Shown: positions 1-5,161, counted from the first letter of the stretch. The stretch: DNA of 5,161 nt from an uncultured Bacillota bacterium (GCA_946628525.1 CAMOWO010000065.1:1-5161), one strand, 5' to 3'. Made by a program: numbers and translations. The notes: a model not told the origin generated them from the letters alone.

Positions 1-403
1 TCTTCTTGTCTTCCTTCTCCTTCTTCATGGCTGTGGTCAGAAGGTACGGCAGGATGCTCAGGGCCATGTCCTTGAACGCGGCTGTCTTGCCGTGGTAGAG
101 TTCCAGGAAATGTGCGCCGCCTGCTTCTGCAACCGGTACGACCTCTTCTGCATCGAATTTGCTGTCGTATGCGCCGTCCACGCAGGCTCTCATCTCCTCC
201 GGAGTATAGTCCGTGAAGAAGGCACTGATGATGTTATAGGCCACTTCCTTGTACGGCATTTCTGCCAGTTCTTCTATTGAAACGGGAAGAGCGGGTACGC
301 TGTCCGGCACGTAGAGGCCTTTGTCCTCCGCTATGCCTTTGATGACAGCCTGTGCAGCCGTCTTGATATCGCTGCTTCCCCTTGTACTCTTATAATTGAT
401 CAT
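1..403 (-). CDS. thrC: Threonine synthase, N-terminal part (cut by the left window edge)
   Basis: Threonine synthase is a PLP enzyme that converts O-phospho-L-homoserine to L-threonine in the cytoplasm, the last step of threonine synthesis. Reading from ATG at 401-403, 134 codons are open to the window edge; full enzymes of this family are near 490 residues, so only the N-terminal quarter is present. The start MINYKSTRGS and the segment KGLYVP near residues 28-33 are typical of the N-terminal domain. The family signature TAAFKDMALSILPY follows near 107-120, where Lys111 is the expected PLP Schiff-base lysine. The ATG lies inside the end of coaC, a 14-base overlap in another frame. It has its own AAGGAG site at 413-418, 9 bases upstream, which suggests translational coupling. 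Identification is from remembered family motifs; the catalytic domain remainder is unseen. Confidence 0.93.
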   Translation of the reverse strand, partial: MINYKSTRGSSDIKTAAQAVIKGIAEDKGLYVPDSVPALPVSIEELAEMPYKEVAYNIISAFFTDYTPEEMRACVDGAYDSKFDAEEVVPVAEAGGAHFLELYHGKTAAFKDMALSILPYLLTTAMKKEKEDKK

Positions 404-950
404 TTTTCAATACTCCTTCAAGATTCTCAATGTAATTCACGATCACGTCCACGTCAGCCAGCGCACCCTTGCCTGTGGTGCCGCAAGCCAGAAGTGATGA
501 TTTCGGATCTATGAAATTGTACCCGTAGCTTGCAAGTTTCTCTAAATTGTCCTGCAGGATCGGGTTTTCATACATGTTAGTATTCATCGCCGGTGCCATT
601 ACCATGATCGCCTGGTTATGGGCCGCCAGGATCGTGGAGGTCAGCATGTCGTCGGCGATGCCGGATGCCACCTTGCCGATGATGTCTGCCGAGGCCGGTA
701 CCACCGCCACCACGTCGGCCAGTTCTGCCAGATAAATGTGGTTTACGACAGCCGGATCATCCTCATCAAAGGTGTCCGTATACACCTTGTTCTTGCTCAG
801 TGTCTGCAAAGTGAGCGGGGTTATGAATTTGCTGCCCGCTTCTGTCAGAATAACGTACACATTATGCCCGTCCTTAGTCAGTCTGCTCGTTACGTCCGCT
901 GCTTTGTATGCGGAGATACTTCCTGATACTCCGAGTACGATGTTCATCAT
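390..950 (-). CDS. coaC: Phosphopantothenoylcysteine decarboxylase (monofunctional CoaC)
   Basis: CoaC is an FMN flavoprotein of the HFCD family that decarboxylates 4'-phospho-N-pantothenoylcysteine to 4'-phosphopantetheine in coenzyme A synthesis. The 186 residues match the usual length of stand-alone CoaC. Visible motifs are the flavin-binding GVSGSISAYKAA (7-18), a histidine in VVNHIYLAELAD (His71, the catalytic His75 of E. coli Dfp), PAMNTNM (120-126, Asn123 for E. coli Asn125), and LLACGTTGKGALA (153-165, Cys156 for Cys158 of the substrate clamp). In PASADIIGK (85-93) an Asp replaces the more usual Asn. Two ATG codons are adjacent (948-950 and 945-947). The AGGAGG site at 954-959 is only 3 bases from the first but 6 from the second, so the true start may be 947. 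It follows coaB by about 10 bases and overlaps thrC. Confidence 0.95.
   Translation of the reverse strand: MMNIVLGVSGSISAYKAADVTSRLTKDGHNVYVILTEAGSKFITPLTLQTLSKNKVYTDTFDEDDPAVVNHIYLAELADVVAVVPASADIIGKVASGIADDMLTSTILAAHNQAIMVMAPAMNTNMYENPILQDNLEKLASYGYNFIDPKSSLLACGTTGKGALADVDVIVNYIENLEGVLKNDQL
413..418 (-). promoter_or_regulatory. Ribosome binding site of thrC inside coaC
   Basis: Minus-strand AAGGAG ends 9 bases before the thrC ATG (401-403) and lies wholly within the last codons of coaC. It fixes the thrC start and means ribosomes translating coaC pass over it, consistent with coupled expression. Confidence 0.7.
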
Positions 951-953
951 ACG

Positions 954-959
954 CCTCCT
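954..959 (-). promoter_or_regulatory. Ribosome binding site of coaC, deciding between two starts
   Basis: A perfect minus-strand AGGAGG sits directly after the coaB stop codon (961-963). Spacing is 3 bases to the ATG at 948-950 and 6 bases to the ATG at 945-947. The second is closer to the usual spacing, so I favour it as the main start, although the upstream ATG could also be used. Confidence 0.7.
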
Positions 960-960
960 G

Positions 961-1659
961 TTATCTGTTTTTTACCTGTTCGGTCACACGTTTCGCGATC
1001 ATGCGGCCGATCTCATCCTTTGTTTCCATGGTATCCACACTGCCGTCTCGGTGAACGAGATAGCCTCTGTGCTTACCATTTCCTATCTCTGAAAGGTCAT
1101 TGGCCAGAACAAAATCGCAGTCGTTCTTCTTCATCAGGTTCGTGGCCACTTCTATGAGTTCCTCGTGGGGCACGCTGCTCAGCAGCTTGAATCCCACAAG
1201 CAAAGTATCCGGGGATGCCGGTTTGATGGTGTTGATGACCTTCGGCGTGCGTTTGAGGATGATCGCCAGATCGTCGATGGAGGAACTGATCTTATGTCCT
1301 TCGATCTTGTCCGACTTGACGCCGGTCCTGATGGCTTCCACCGTTGTGACTTCATCCACCATGTAATCGCTGACGGCCATGGCATGGACCACCGCATCGA
1401 TCTTGTCCTTCTCAAGGATCTCCGTCAGTTTCTGAAGAAGGTCCATGGTCCCGCCGATCGTGACAGGCTCCACCAGCTCATCCTCCGGCCAGAGAGCCTT
1501 CTCGCCGTGCAGGTAGTACAGTTTCTCTATGTCCTGACGGTAGTCCTCCAGGAAGGCCTTGCCGATGGCCAGTCCCAGGCTTCCGGTGGACGTATTGGTT
1601 ATTTTTCTGACGTCATCGATGGGCTCCGAAGTGCCCCCTGCCGTGATCAAGATCTTCAT
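961..1659 (-). CDS. coaB: Phosphopantothenate-cysteine ligase (short, monofunctional CoaB)
   Basis: CoaB joins 4'-phosphopantothenate to L-cysteine with nucleotide activation (CTP in most bacteria), making the substrate for the CoaC encoded next door. The 232 residues match the stand-alone CoaB of streptococci and relatives rather than the fused CoaBC. Visible motifs are the N-terminal nucleotide-binding stretch beginning ITAGGTSEPIDDVR (5-18) and continuing ITNTSTG (20-26, with Asn22 the likely equivalent of E. coli Asn210). Further along are HAMAVSDY (92-99), a lysine in HKISSS (Lys123, likely equivalent of Lys289), LLVGFKLL (153-160) and LANDLSEIG (185-193). The ATG at 1657-1659 has GAGGT at 1669-1673, 9 bases upstream. 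It is the first gene of the leftward operon and has a good promoter in the spacer before it. No CoaC domain is fused to it. Confidence 0.94.
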   Translation of the reverse strand: MKILITAGGTSEPIDDVRKITNTSTGSLGLAIGKAFLEDYRQDIEKLYYLHGEKALWPEDELVEPVTIGGTMDLLQKLTEILEKDKIDAVVHAMAVSDYMVDEVTTVEAIRTGVKSDKIEGHKISSSIDDLAIILKRTPKVINTIKPASPDTLLVGFKLLSSVPHEELIEVATNLMKKNDCDFVLANDLSEIGNGKHRGYLVHRDGSVDTMETKDEIGRMIAKRVTEQVKNR

Positions 1660-1699
1660 TCTATTCGGACCTCATTTCATATTTTTTCCTAACTTAATA

Positions 1700-1729
1700 A
1701 TTTTAAATGGTAACTGGGTTTCCTGTCAA
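1700..1729 (-). promoter_or_regulatory. Candidate sigma-A promoter of the coaB-coaC-thrC operon
   Basis: On the minus strand there is a perfect TTGACA (1724-1729), an 18-base spacer, and TAAAAT (1700-1705; five of six bases match the consensus). Transcription would start near 1693, about 34 bases before the coaB ATG. No other match of comparable quality is seen in the spacer on this strand. The start site is inferred, not shown. Confidence 0.65.
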
Positions 1730-1733
1730 TATA

Positions 1734-1742
1734 TGATATAAT
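1734..1742 (+). promoter_or_regulatory. Candidate extended -10 promoter for the peptidase-sstT operon
   Basis: The plus strand reads TGATATAAT, a perfect extended -10 element (TG, one base, TATAAT at 1737-1742). The -35 region, 16-18 bases upstream near 1713-1720, is poor, which extended -10 promoters tolerate. The start would be near 1749, giving a leader of about 29 bases with GGAGG at 1766-1770. The opposite-strand TTGACA (1724-1729) lies inside the spacer of this promoter, so the two would compete for RNA polymerase. Confidence 0.6.
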
Positions 1743-1777
1743 GGTAAATACGTTTATAATAGCATGGAGGAAATCAT

Positions 1778-3172
1778 ATGGATAGAAAGAGTGTGTGGGG
1801 TTCCTACAGCCCGGAGGATCTGGGCGAACTGGATGCTCTGAACGAAAGATATAAAGACTTTCTTACCCGGGGCAAGACGGAACGCGAATGCGTCAGACTC
1901 GCGCTGGAGCTCGCCAAAGAGAAGGGATATGAAAATATCCAAGACTACATCAAAGAAGGCAGGAAGCCTGAGACCGGCGCGAAACTCTTTGCCGTCGGCA
2001 TGGAGAAGATGCTGGTGCTCTTCAGGATCGGGAAGGAACCTGTCTCTGCGGGCATGAACATACTCGGCGCGCATATCGACTCACCGCGTCTGGACGTGAA
2101 GCAGAACCCTTTGTATGAAACAGAAGAAATGGCGTATCTGGATACCCATTACTACGGCGGCATCAAGAAGTATCAGTGGGTGGCCCTGCCGATGGCGATC
2201 CACGGTGTCGTGGCTAAGAAAGACGAAAGTCTCGTGGACATCACCATCGGAGAATCGGCGGATGATCCTGTATTCGTGTTCACGGATCTTCTCATCCACC
2301 TGGCGCAGAAGCAGATGAAGAAGGACGGCGCCACCGTTGTGGAGGGTGAGAAACTGGATCTTCTCATCGGGAACAGACCGCTTGATAAGACAGAACTGGA
2401 AGAGGACGAGAAAGCGGCCGTGAAGGCGAACGTCCTGTCCATCCTCAAAGATAAATACGGGATCGAAGAAGAGGACTTCCTGTCTGCAGAGCTTGAGATC
2501 GTCCCAGCAGGTGCGGCCAGAGACTGCGGCCTTGACCGGAGCATGATCATGTCCTACGGTCAGGACGACAGGGTCTGCGCGTACACGTCCCTTCAGGCTA
2601 TGCTGGACGTGGAGGATACGGAGCGCACTTCATGCTGCCTGCTGGTGGACAAGGAAGAGATCGGAAGCGTCGGCGCAACGGGCATGCACTCCCGGTTCTT
2701 CGAAAACATCGTGGCGGAACTCATCGCCCTCACGGAAGGCGAATCGGACCTCAAGACACGCAGAGCCATGCAGAATTCCCGCATGCTCTCATCGGATGTC
2801 AGTGCCGCGTACGATCCGCTCTACGCAGACGTTTTTGAGAAGCGTAGCGCTGCTCTCATGGGCAAAGGCATCTCGTTCAATAAATTCACGGGCGCCAGAG
2901 GCAAGAGCGGTTCGAACGATGCGAACGCGGAATATCTGGGCAGGCTCCGCCGCGTCATGGACGATGCCGACGTGCACTTCCAGATCACGGAGCTGGGCAA
3001 AGTCGATGCCGGCGGCGGCGGTACCATCGCCTACATCATGGGCAACTACGGCATGGAAGTCATCGACAGCGGCGTTGCCGTGCTGAACATGCACGCACCT
3101 TTTGAGATCAGCAGCAAAGCTGATGTATACGAAGCTTATAAATGCTACAAAGCATTTCTTGTCAACATGTAA
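1778..3172 (+). CDS. M18 family aminopeptidase (aspartyl-type, aminopeptidase 1 group)
   Basis: This is a cytoplasmic di-zinc aminopeptidase of MEROPS family M18, removing N-terminal residues (often acidic ones) from peptides; family members form large tetrahedral particles. The 464 residues match the usual length. Expected metal and catalytic residues are all visible: His99 in GAHIDSPRLDVK, Asp264 in GQDDRVCAY, Glu293 (general base) and Glu294 in VDKEEIGSVGATGMHS, Asp340 in LSSDVSAAYDP, and His439 in NMHAPFEISS near the C-terminus. These align well with the His94, Asp264, Glu301/302, Asp346 and His440 that I recall for human DNPEP. No signal peptide is seen. The ATG at 1778 is preceded by GGAGG (1766-1770), 7 bases away. 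It is 33 bases upstream of sstT with no terminator between, so the two are probably co-transcribed. Exact substrate preference cannot be read from sequence. Confidence 0.95.
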   Translation: MDRKSVWGSYSPEDLGELDALNERYKDFLTRGKTERECVRLALELAKEKGYENIQDYIKEGRKPETGAKLFAVGMEKMLVLFRIGKEPVSAGMNILGAHIDSPRLDVKQNPLYETEEMAYLDTHYYGGIKKYQWVALPMAIHGVVAKKDESLVDITIGESADDPVFVFTDLLIHLAQKQMKKDGATVVEGEKLDLLIGNRPLDKTELEEDEKAAVKANVLSILKDKYGIEEEDFLSAELEIVPAGAARDCGLDRSMIMSYGQDDRVCAYTSLQAMLDVEDTERTSCCLLVDKEEIGSVGATGMHSRFFENIVAELIALTEGESDLKTRRAMQNSRMLSSDVSAAYDPLYADVFEKRSAALMGKGISFNKFTGARGKSGSNDANAEYLGRLRRVMDDADVHFQITELGKVDAGGGGTIAYIMGNYGMEVIDSGVAVLNMHAPFEISSKADVYEAYKCYKAFLVNM

Positions 3173-3205
3173 GTTATTAAACAGCTTGGAAGGAAGGACT
3201 TAATC

Positions 3206-4432
3206 ATGACAATTATTTCTAAGTGGAACTCTCTCAGCCTCATCATCAGGATCCTCATCGGTCTTGCAGCAGGCGCCATTCTTGGTCTTCTGCTGCCGAA
3301 GGTCACGTGGATCGCTATCCTGGGAGACCTTTTCGTGGGAGCCCTCAAAGGTATCGCTCCTGTTCTCGTTTTCGTCCTCGTGGCGTCTTCCCTTGCGAAC
3401 GCCAGGGGCGGCCACGCAGGCAAATTCAGACTCGTTATCGCCCTGTACCTGATCAGTACATTCAGTGCTGCGATCCTCGCAGTACTTGCCAACAATTTCT
3501 TCAGGCTCACGGTTCCTCTCGAAGGTGTTGCGGCTGCCGAAGGCTACACGCCTCCTGAAAGCATGTCTGAAGTTATCGGAAACCTCCTCAGAAACGTCGT
3601 TTCAAACCCAATCAGTTCCATCGCCGAGGCGAACTACATCGGTATCCTTTTCTGGGCGGTGATCATCGGACTCGCACTTAAGATGACGCTTCCTGCAACG
3701 AAGAATTTCTTCAACGACCTTGCGGAAGTCCTCTCCAAAGTGGTTCGCTGGATCATCCAGGCTGCACCTTTTGGTATCATGGGTCTCGTGTTCAACGCGG
3801 TATCCACAAGCGGCATGGCGATCTTCAAGACATACGGTCAGCTGGTGGCACTGCTGGTCGGCATCATGCTCACCGCAGCATTCATCATCGTGCCTCTGAT
3901 CGTTGGTATCGTGCTTCGCCACAACCCGTATCCGCTGGTGTTCCACTGCGTCAAGACGAGTGGTATCACGGCGTTCTTCACCAGAAGTTCCGCTGCGAAC
4001 ATCCCTGTGAACATGGAGCTGTGTAAGAACCTGGGACTCGATAAGGACATGTACTCCGTATCCATCCCTCTCGGCTCTACGATCAACATGAACGGCGCAG
4101 CCATCACCATCACGACGCTTACACTTGTGGCGGCATTCACCACAGGCACCATGGTTTCACTTCCGCTGATGATCATACTCAGCATCATCGCCGCACTCTC
4201 TGCATGCGGTGCATCAGGCGTGGCAGGAGGATCGCTCCTTCTCGTACCGCTCGGCTGTTCCCTCTTCGGGATCCCGGCAGATATCGCTATGCAGATGGTA
4301 GGAATCGGCTTCATCATCGGCGTCATCCAGGACTCCATGGAGACGGCCCTGAACTCATCAGCAGACGCCATCTTCACGGCAACAGCAGAATTCTACGAAT
4401 GGAAGAAGGAAGGCAAAAAGCTGCCACTGTAA
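3206..4432 (+). CDS. sstT: Serine/threonine:Na+ symporter SstT
   Basis: SstT imports L-serine and L-threonine with sodium across the cytoplasmic membrane and belongs to the DAACS (glutamate transporter-like) family. The 408 residues match E. coli SstT in length. Hydrophobic stretches begin at about 11-31, 36-64, 75-96, 142-160, 182-200, 210-237, 285-312 and 357-373, with the two re-entrant hairpins of the fold in between. Signature segments are FVGALKGIAPVLV (43-55), SNPISS (133-138), FFTRSSAANIPVNM (257-270, hairpin 1), STINMNGAAITI (291-302, substrate and sodium site), ACGASGVAGGSLLL (333-346, hairpin 2) and GVIQDSMETALNSSAD (372-387). All agree closely with the SstT sequence as I recall it. 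The purine-rich AAGGAAGGA (3190-3198) lies 7 bases before the ATG. A terminator follows 34 bases after the stop. It is paired with a peptidase gene, consistent with amino-acid scavenging. Confidence 0.96.
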   Translation: MTIISKWNSLSLIIRILIGLAAGAILGLLLPKVTWIAILGDLFVGALKGIAPVLVFVLVASSLANARGGHAGKFRLVIALYLISTFSAAILAVLANNFFRLTVPLEGVAAAEGYTPPESMSEVIGNLLRNVVSNPISSIAEANYIGILFWAVIIGLALKMTLPATKNFFNDLAEVLSKVVRWIIQAAPFGIMGLVFNAVSTSGMAIFKTYGQLVALLVGIMLTAAFIIVPLIVGIVLRHNPYPLVFHCVKTSGITAFFTRSSAANIPVNMELCKNLGLDKDMYSVSIPLGSTINMNGAAITITTLTLVAAFTTGTMVSLPLMIILSIIAALSACGASGVAGGSLLLVPLGCSLFGIPADIAMQMVGIGFIIGVIQDSMETALNSSADAIFTATAEFYEWKKEGKKLPL

Positions 4433-4466
4433 TGGGCGCCGAGCGTCTGCCCCAAATAACGTTACC

Positions 4467-4493
4467 AAAAAACCCGCAAGATGCGGGTTTTTT
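4467..4493. terminator. Intrinsic terminator after sstT, symmetrical in both directions
   Basis: A GC stem CCCGC (4473-4477) with GCGGG (4483-4487) encloses the loop AAGAT. It is flanked by six A on the left and six T on the right that extend the stem. On the plus strand it ends the peptidase-sstT transcript with a T run. On the minus strand the same structure gives GCGGG followed by TTTTTT, so it can also stop leftward transcription arriving from the small ORF at 4755-4979 before it runs antisense into sstT. Confidence 0.93.
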
Positions 4494-4754
4494 GATTGCA
4501 GCCAAAGGCCGGGCCGGGCTGGGTTGCTCGATGAACACGGGCTTTCCCTGGTTTTGGCGGTCAGAGATGTTCGTTCACACATATATGCAGAAACATCCCT
4601 GATTCTGGTGGCGTTCAACCATATACGCAATAATATGCGATTTCCTGTGGAATTTCTTCTCTCAGAACCATGTCCAAGCCAAATCAACCGATGCTCGAAC
4701 GGGTCACAGGAGTATATTTCGGACTCAACTGTCAGCAAAAGGATCATCAAGCCA
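4494..4754. other. Non-coding stretch with repeat fragments, no convincing gene
   Basis: Between the sstT terminator and the small minus-strand ORF I see no protein with recognisable features. The beginning (about 4498-4530) is GC-rich. At 4546-4571 there is a degenerate copy of the hairpin repeat: CCCTGGTTTTGGCGG followed by GAGATGTT. It is followed by the first good repeat copy at 4577-4611. Positions 4612-4754 show no repeats or RNA gene that I can identify. Open frames crossing this stretch on both strands lack ribosome binding sites and protein-like composition. Confidence 0.6.
4577..4611 (+). repeat. 35-bp direct repeat, copy 1
   Basis: This 35-base segment begins ACACATATATGCAG and ends GATTCTGGTGG. 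It matches 4762-4796 at 33 of 35 positions (differences at the 14th base, G/T, and the 24th, T/C). Unlike copy 2, it has no complementary arm immediately to its right, so the hairpin cannot form here. To its left, 4546-4571 looks like a decayed version of the hairpin element. Confidence 0.85.
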
Positions 4755-4979
4755 TCACCTTACACATATATGCATAAACATCCCCGATTCTGGTGGAGTC
4801 CCACCAAAATCAGGGATGTTTTGGATCAGCTGTGGGATACTGTCTGAACCGATTTGACCTGAGCTTCTTGTTTGGACGTCCTGTGTTGTAGCGAAAGCGA
4901 CTGATGGCATATACGCTGTTGCCATACATACTGTCATCACGGCTGCGAAAAGTCGCTTCTTGAACATTGCTTTCTTCAC
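4755..4979 (-). CDS. Short secreted peptide ORF, probably the truncated start of an exported protein
   Basis: The 74-residue ORF starts at GTG (4977-4979), with GGGAG in the leader ending 7 bases upstream. Residues 1-30 form a textbook Sec signal peptide: positively charged MKKAMFKKR, hydrophobic LFAAVMTVCMATAYM, then PSVAFA with likely cleavage after Ala30. The mature part has only about 44 residues and no domain I recognise. From about residue 53 (NIPDFGGTPPESG and onward) it is encoded by the inverted repeat 4776-4821 and its flank, ending at TGA 4755-4757. The simplest reading is that a repeat element cut off a larger secreted or surface protein, leaving a remnant. A real small exported peptide cannot be excluded. 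An alternative start is the ATG at codon 5 (4965-4967). Confidence 0.5.
   Translation of the reverse strand: MKKAMFKKRLFAAVMTVCMATAYMPSVAFATTQDVQTRSSGQIGSDSIPQLIQNIPDFGGTPPESGMFMHICVR
4762..4796 (+). repeat. 35-bp direct repeat, copy 2 (left arm of a hairpin)
   Basis: This is the second copy of the repeat, 185 bases after the first, with two mismatches. Its last 21 bases (4776-4796) are the left arm of the inverted repeat whose right arm is 4801-4821. On the opposite strand it encodes the last residues of the small signal-peptide ORF. Confidence 0.85.
4776..4821 (-). repeat. Long inverted repeat (21-bp arms, 4-base loop)
   Basis: Arms 4776-4796 and 4801-4821 pair around the loop AGTC: 9 bp, one non-Watson-Crick position, 4 bp, another, then 6 bp. 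On the plus strand the two odd positions (4785/4812 and 4790/4807) are C against A, which do not pair. On the minus strand they become G against T, so minus-strand RNA would form an unbroken 21-bp stem with two G-U wobbles. That asymmetry suggests that, if the RNA structure matters, it is made from the minus strand. No proper T run follows on the minus strand, so it is not a typical terminator there; TTTT at 4819-4822 follows on the plus strand. It could be a small mobile or REP-like repeat. Confidence 0.85.
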
Positions 4980-5025
4980 AAGCTCTCTCCCTTCTGTAAT
5001 TATGTCTAAACTTAGTTGATACTTG

Positions 5026-5050
5026 CGGAAGTAGGTCTGCCCACCTTCCG
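5026..5050. other. Small imperfect hairpin in the leader of the signal-peptide ORF
   Basis: CGGAA (5026-5030) pairs with TTCCG (5046-5050) and GGT (5034-5036) with ACC (5043-5045), around a 6-base loop and with a 3-base bulge on one side. It would lie at the 5' end of a transcript from the proposed promoter. No known riboswitch is recognised, and a stem this short may be chance. Confidence 0.3.
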
Positions 5051-5057
5051 AGTCTGT

Positions 5058-5086
5058 AGTTTAAAAGAACGGAAAAGAGATGTTAA
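5058..5086 (-). promoter_or_regulatory. Possible promoter for the small signal-peptide ORF
   Basis: The minus strand has TTAACA (5081-5086; five of six match TTGACA), a 17-base spacer and TAAACT (5058-5063; four of six match TATAAT). Transcription would begin near 5051, leaving a leader of about 70 bases. A weaker alternative is CATAAT in the spacer close to the ORF, which lacks a -35 match. Both are guesses from consensus only. Confidence 0.3.
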
Positions 5087-5110
5087 ATGTTTTAGAGAAT
5101 ATTTTTCAAT

Positions 5111-5156
5111 CATAACCACCAGTTGAACTGGTGGTATGACCCTGCCCTAAAAGGGC
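5111..5156. repeat. Pair of hairpins at the window end, possible end of an IS200/IS605-type element
   Basis: The first hairpin has arms ACCACCAGTT (5115-5124) and AACTGGTGGT (5126-5135) around a single G (in practice a five-base loop). CAT/ATG outside (5111-5113 and 5136-5138) extends it past one bulged A (5114). The second hairpin follows 5 bases later: GCCCT (5144-5148) with AGGGC (5152-5156), loop AAA. Neither has a T run, so they are not intrinsic terminators. Two short hairpins in a row with a bulged base recall the sub-terminal structures at ends of IS200/IS605 elements, whose transposase would lie beyond 5161. No transposase is visible here, so this is a hypothesis. Confidence 0.4.
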
Positions 5157-5161
5157 CTATT

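Noticed and set aside
1165..1692. Long plus-strand open frame opposite coaB
   Set aside because: It lies antisense to a well-supported coaB, has no ribosome site or recognisable protein features, and runs into the promoter spacer. It is a coding shadow.
1755..1760. Second TATAAT before the peptidase gene
   Set aside because: Transcription from it would start near 1767, inside the GGAGG ribosome site, leaving no usable leader, and it has no -35 match.
3173..3205. Possible terminator or riboswitch between the peptidase gene and sstT
   Set aside because: The 33-base gap contains only the sstT ribosome site and no stem-loop.
3838..4377. Long minus-strand open frame opposite sstT
   Set aside because: It is fully antisense to conserved sstT motifs, with no ribosome site and a composition rich in Met, Ser and Pro, as expected from reading a membrane protein gene backwards.
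4680..4720. tRNA-like GTTCGAGC segment on the minus strand
   Set aside because: It resembles a T-loop, but the flanking bases do not pair as a T-stem and no acceptor or anticodon arms are found.
4358..4750. Minus-strand 130-residue open frame
   Set aside because: It crosses the sstT terminator and extends antisense into sstT, and its sequence has no protein-like pattern or ribosome site.
4577..4796. Possible CRISPR array
   Set aside because: There are only two good repeat units, separated by 150 bases of unique sequence, with a further inverted arm. No regular spacer length and no cas genes are seen.
4524..4847. Plus-strand 107-residue open frame across the repeats
   Set aside because: It spans both repeat copies and the hairpin, has no good ribosome site and no recognisable domain. 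The similar segments in it come from the DNA repeat.

Overview
The window looks like chromosomal DNA of an anaerobic Bacillota (Firmicutes), most likely a member of the Clostridia. The evidence is the strong purine-rich ribosome binding sites (AGGAGG/GGAGG type), AT-rich spacers between genes of roughly balanced GC, separate CoaB and CoaC proteins with the short CoaB form known from streptococci and relatives, a clostridial-type M18 aminopeptidase, and a Gram-positive style signal peptide. This assignment is inference; no rRNA or marker gene is present.

Layout. On the minus strand, transcribed leftward from a spacer at 1660-1777, lies coaB (961-1659), then coaC (390-947/950), then threonine synthase thrC (403 running off the left edge). 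Spacing is very tight, and the thrC start lies inside the end of coaC, so this is one operon. On the plus strand, transcribed rightward from the same spacer, are an M18 aminopeptidase (1778-3172) and the sodium-coupled serine/threonine importer sstT (3206-4432), closed by a strong hairpin terminator at 4467-4493. The shared spacer carries two overlapping divergent promoters: a TTGACA/TAAAAT pair facing coaB and an extended -10 (TGATATAAT) facing the peptidase.

The right-hand 700 bases differ in character. They hold a short minus-strand ORF (4755-4979, GTG start) with a clear signal peptide but almost no mature protein. A 35-bp direct repeat occurs at 4577-4611 and 4762-4796. The second copy is one arm of a 21-bp hairpin that supplies the last third of the small ORF. 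The window ends in a pair of small hairpins (5111-5138 and 5144-5156) that resemble the structured end of an IS200/IS605-type element, though no transposase is visible.

Functionally, the left operon joins two steps of coenzyme A synthesis (phosphopantothenate to 4'-phosphopantetheine) to the last step of threonine synthesis. The right operon joins peptide breakdown to serine/threonine uptake. Both are ordinary housekeeping and nutrient functions. I see no clear new biological system. The most unusual structures are the overlapping divergent promoters, the hairpin repeat fused in frame to a signal-peptide ORF, and the terminal hairpin pair.
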